Source: Geminicoccaceae bacterium (lineage in GTDB: Bacteria > Pseudomonadota > Alphaproteobacteria > Geminicoccales > Geminicoccaceae). Taken from it: a stretch of 64,000 bases of DNA. The stretch lies in assembly GCA_025999455.1 (NCBI GenBank), contig AP024683.1, forward strand, positions 3,536,451 to 3,600,450, written 5' to 3'. Of the stretch, positions 63,774-64,000 are shown piece by piece. The notes below the pieces were generated by a model, which worked only from the letters and a program-made list of their open reading frames with translations, was not told the origin of the DNA and did not search any database. The first letter of the stretch is position 1, and every line of letters starts with the position of its first letter. The position numbers and the translations under genes were made by a program.

Positions 63774-64000
63774 TCAAGGGAGCTCGAAGGTCGCGACCAG
63801 CGGCGCGTGGTAGCTCTCGGTCGCCCGCTCGACGCGCTCGGAGGGGGCGAGCTCGTCGTCGAGCGTCTCGTTGTGGACCTCGAGCCCGCGGAAGAAGGCC
63901 AAGAGCGCGCGCGACAAGAGAATGTGGTCGAGCACGAGGCGACGGCCGTGGTGGATCGCGGTGAAGCGCCGGTCCTCGGGCAGCGACCGGCAGGTCGGCA
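63774..64000 (-). CDS. Endonuclease/exonuclease/phosphatase family protein (C-terminal part)
   Basis: Only the last 75 codons are in the window. The stop is at 63774-63776 and the 5' end lies beyond the right edge. DRRFTAIHHGRRLVLDHILL and ERATESYHAPLVATFELP match the end of EEP-fold enzymes, where DHIL and SDHxPV normally complete the active site. Here the usual SDH is SYH. The substrate may be a nucleic acid, lipid or phosphoester. Confidence 0.75.
   Translation of the reverse strand, partial: PTCRSLPEDRRFTAIHHGRRLVLDHILLSRALLAFFRGLEVHNETLDDELAPSERVERATESYHAPLVATFELP

Overview
The window is GC-rich chromosomal DNA of an alphaproteobacterium. I infer a Rhodospirillales- or Geminicoccales-like organism from the very high third-position GC, the hisS-prfA-prmC block, the ilvB-ilvN-ilvC operon, a LIV-type ABC transporter, an NDUFAF5-like protein, a bactofilin and PQQ/Rieske periplasmic oxidation genes. 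I see no rRNA operon, no CRISPR array and no intact insertion sequence. One tRNA (Gly-GCC) is present. Most of the window is core metabolism, interrupted by two long gene-free stretches and several small accessory genes.

Layout. 1-6.1 kb (minus): a degenerate 6-phosphogluconate-dehydrogenase-like gene running off the left edge, a tiny exported-peptide gene with a full-length Shine-Dalgarno, then prmC, prfA, a YjbB-type Na/Pi transporter and hisS. 6.1-9.6 kb: ilvB-ilvN-ilvC. 9.7-15.6 kb: a DUF4143 ATPase, a VOC protein, pncB coupled to a PLP enzyme, and an FkbM methyltransferase gene broken by one in-frame stop. 15.6-21.5 kb: livG-livF-livK-livH-livM and a convergent membrane PAS protein. 21.7-29.0 kb: nadE, an orphan gene with an AT-rich promoter, dusA, a single Flp pilin, amn, a glycerophosphodiesterase and a formate/nitrite channel. 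29.0-31.25 kb: no gene, but a degenerate tandem array with a period of about 283 bp. 31.25-33.2 kb: a membrane protein and glutaryl-CoA dehydrogenase. 33.2-34.5 kb: a second gene desert. 34.5-40.8 kb: DUF2459 protein, DadA-like oxidase, HigBA-type toxin-antitoxin pair with operator, DUF2806 protein, EamA transporter and an orphan-family gene.

40.9-51.2 kb: acyl-CoA dehydrogenase, Fsr-like MFS exporter, SDR, PfkB kinase, bactofilin, lipoprotein, NDUFAF5-like protein, MATE exporter coupled to a lone TRAP DctM permease, and a possible VapBC-like pair. 51.2-57.1 kb (minus): a periplasmic oxidation cluster of Rieske protein, PQQ alcohol dehydrogenase with a lanthanide-type DxD motif, a small exported protein and a TAT-exported two-subunit molybdenum oxidoreductase. 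57.3-64 kb: a second member of the orphan family, tRNA-Gly, a ProX-like editing protein, a pyridine nucleotide-disulfide oxidoreductase coupled to a TVP38 protein, accA, uronate dehydrogenase, a membrane stress protein behind a perfect FNR/ANR box, and the 3' end of an endonuclease/exonuclease/phosphatase gene.

The most unusual items are the 283-bp non-coding array, the orphan small genes that share AT-rich TTGACA promoters, the periplasmic oxidation cluster, and several genes without a canonical start or with an in-frame stop. Identifications are by eye from motifs; no database search was run.
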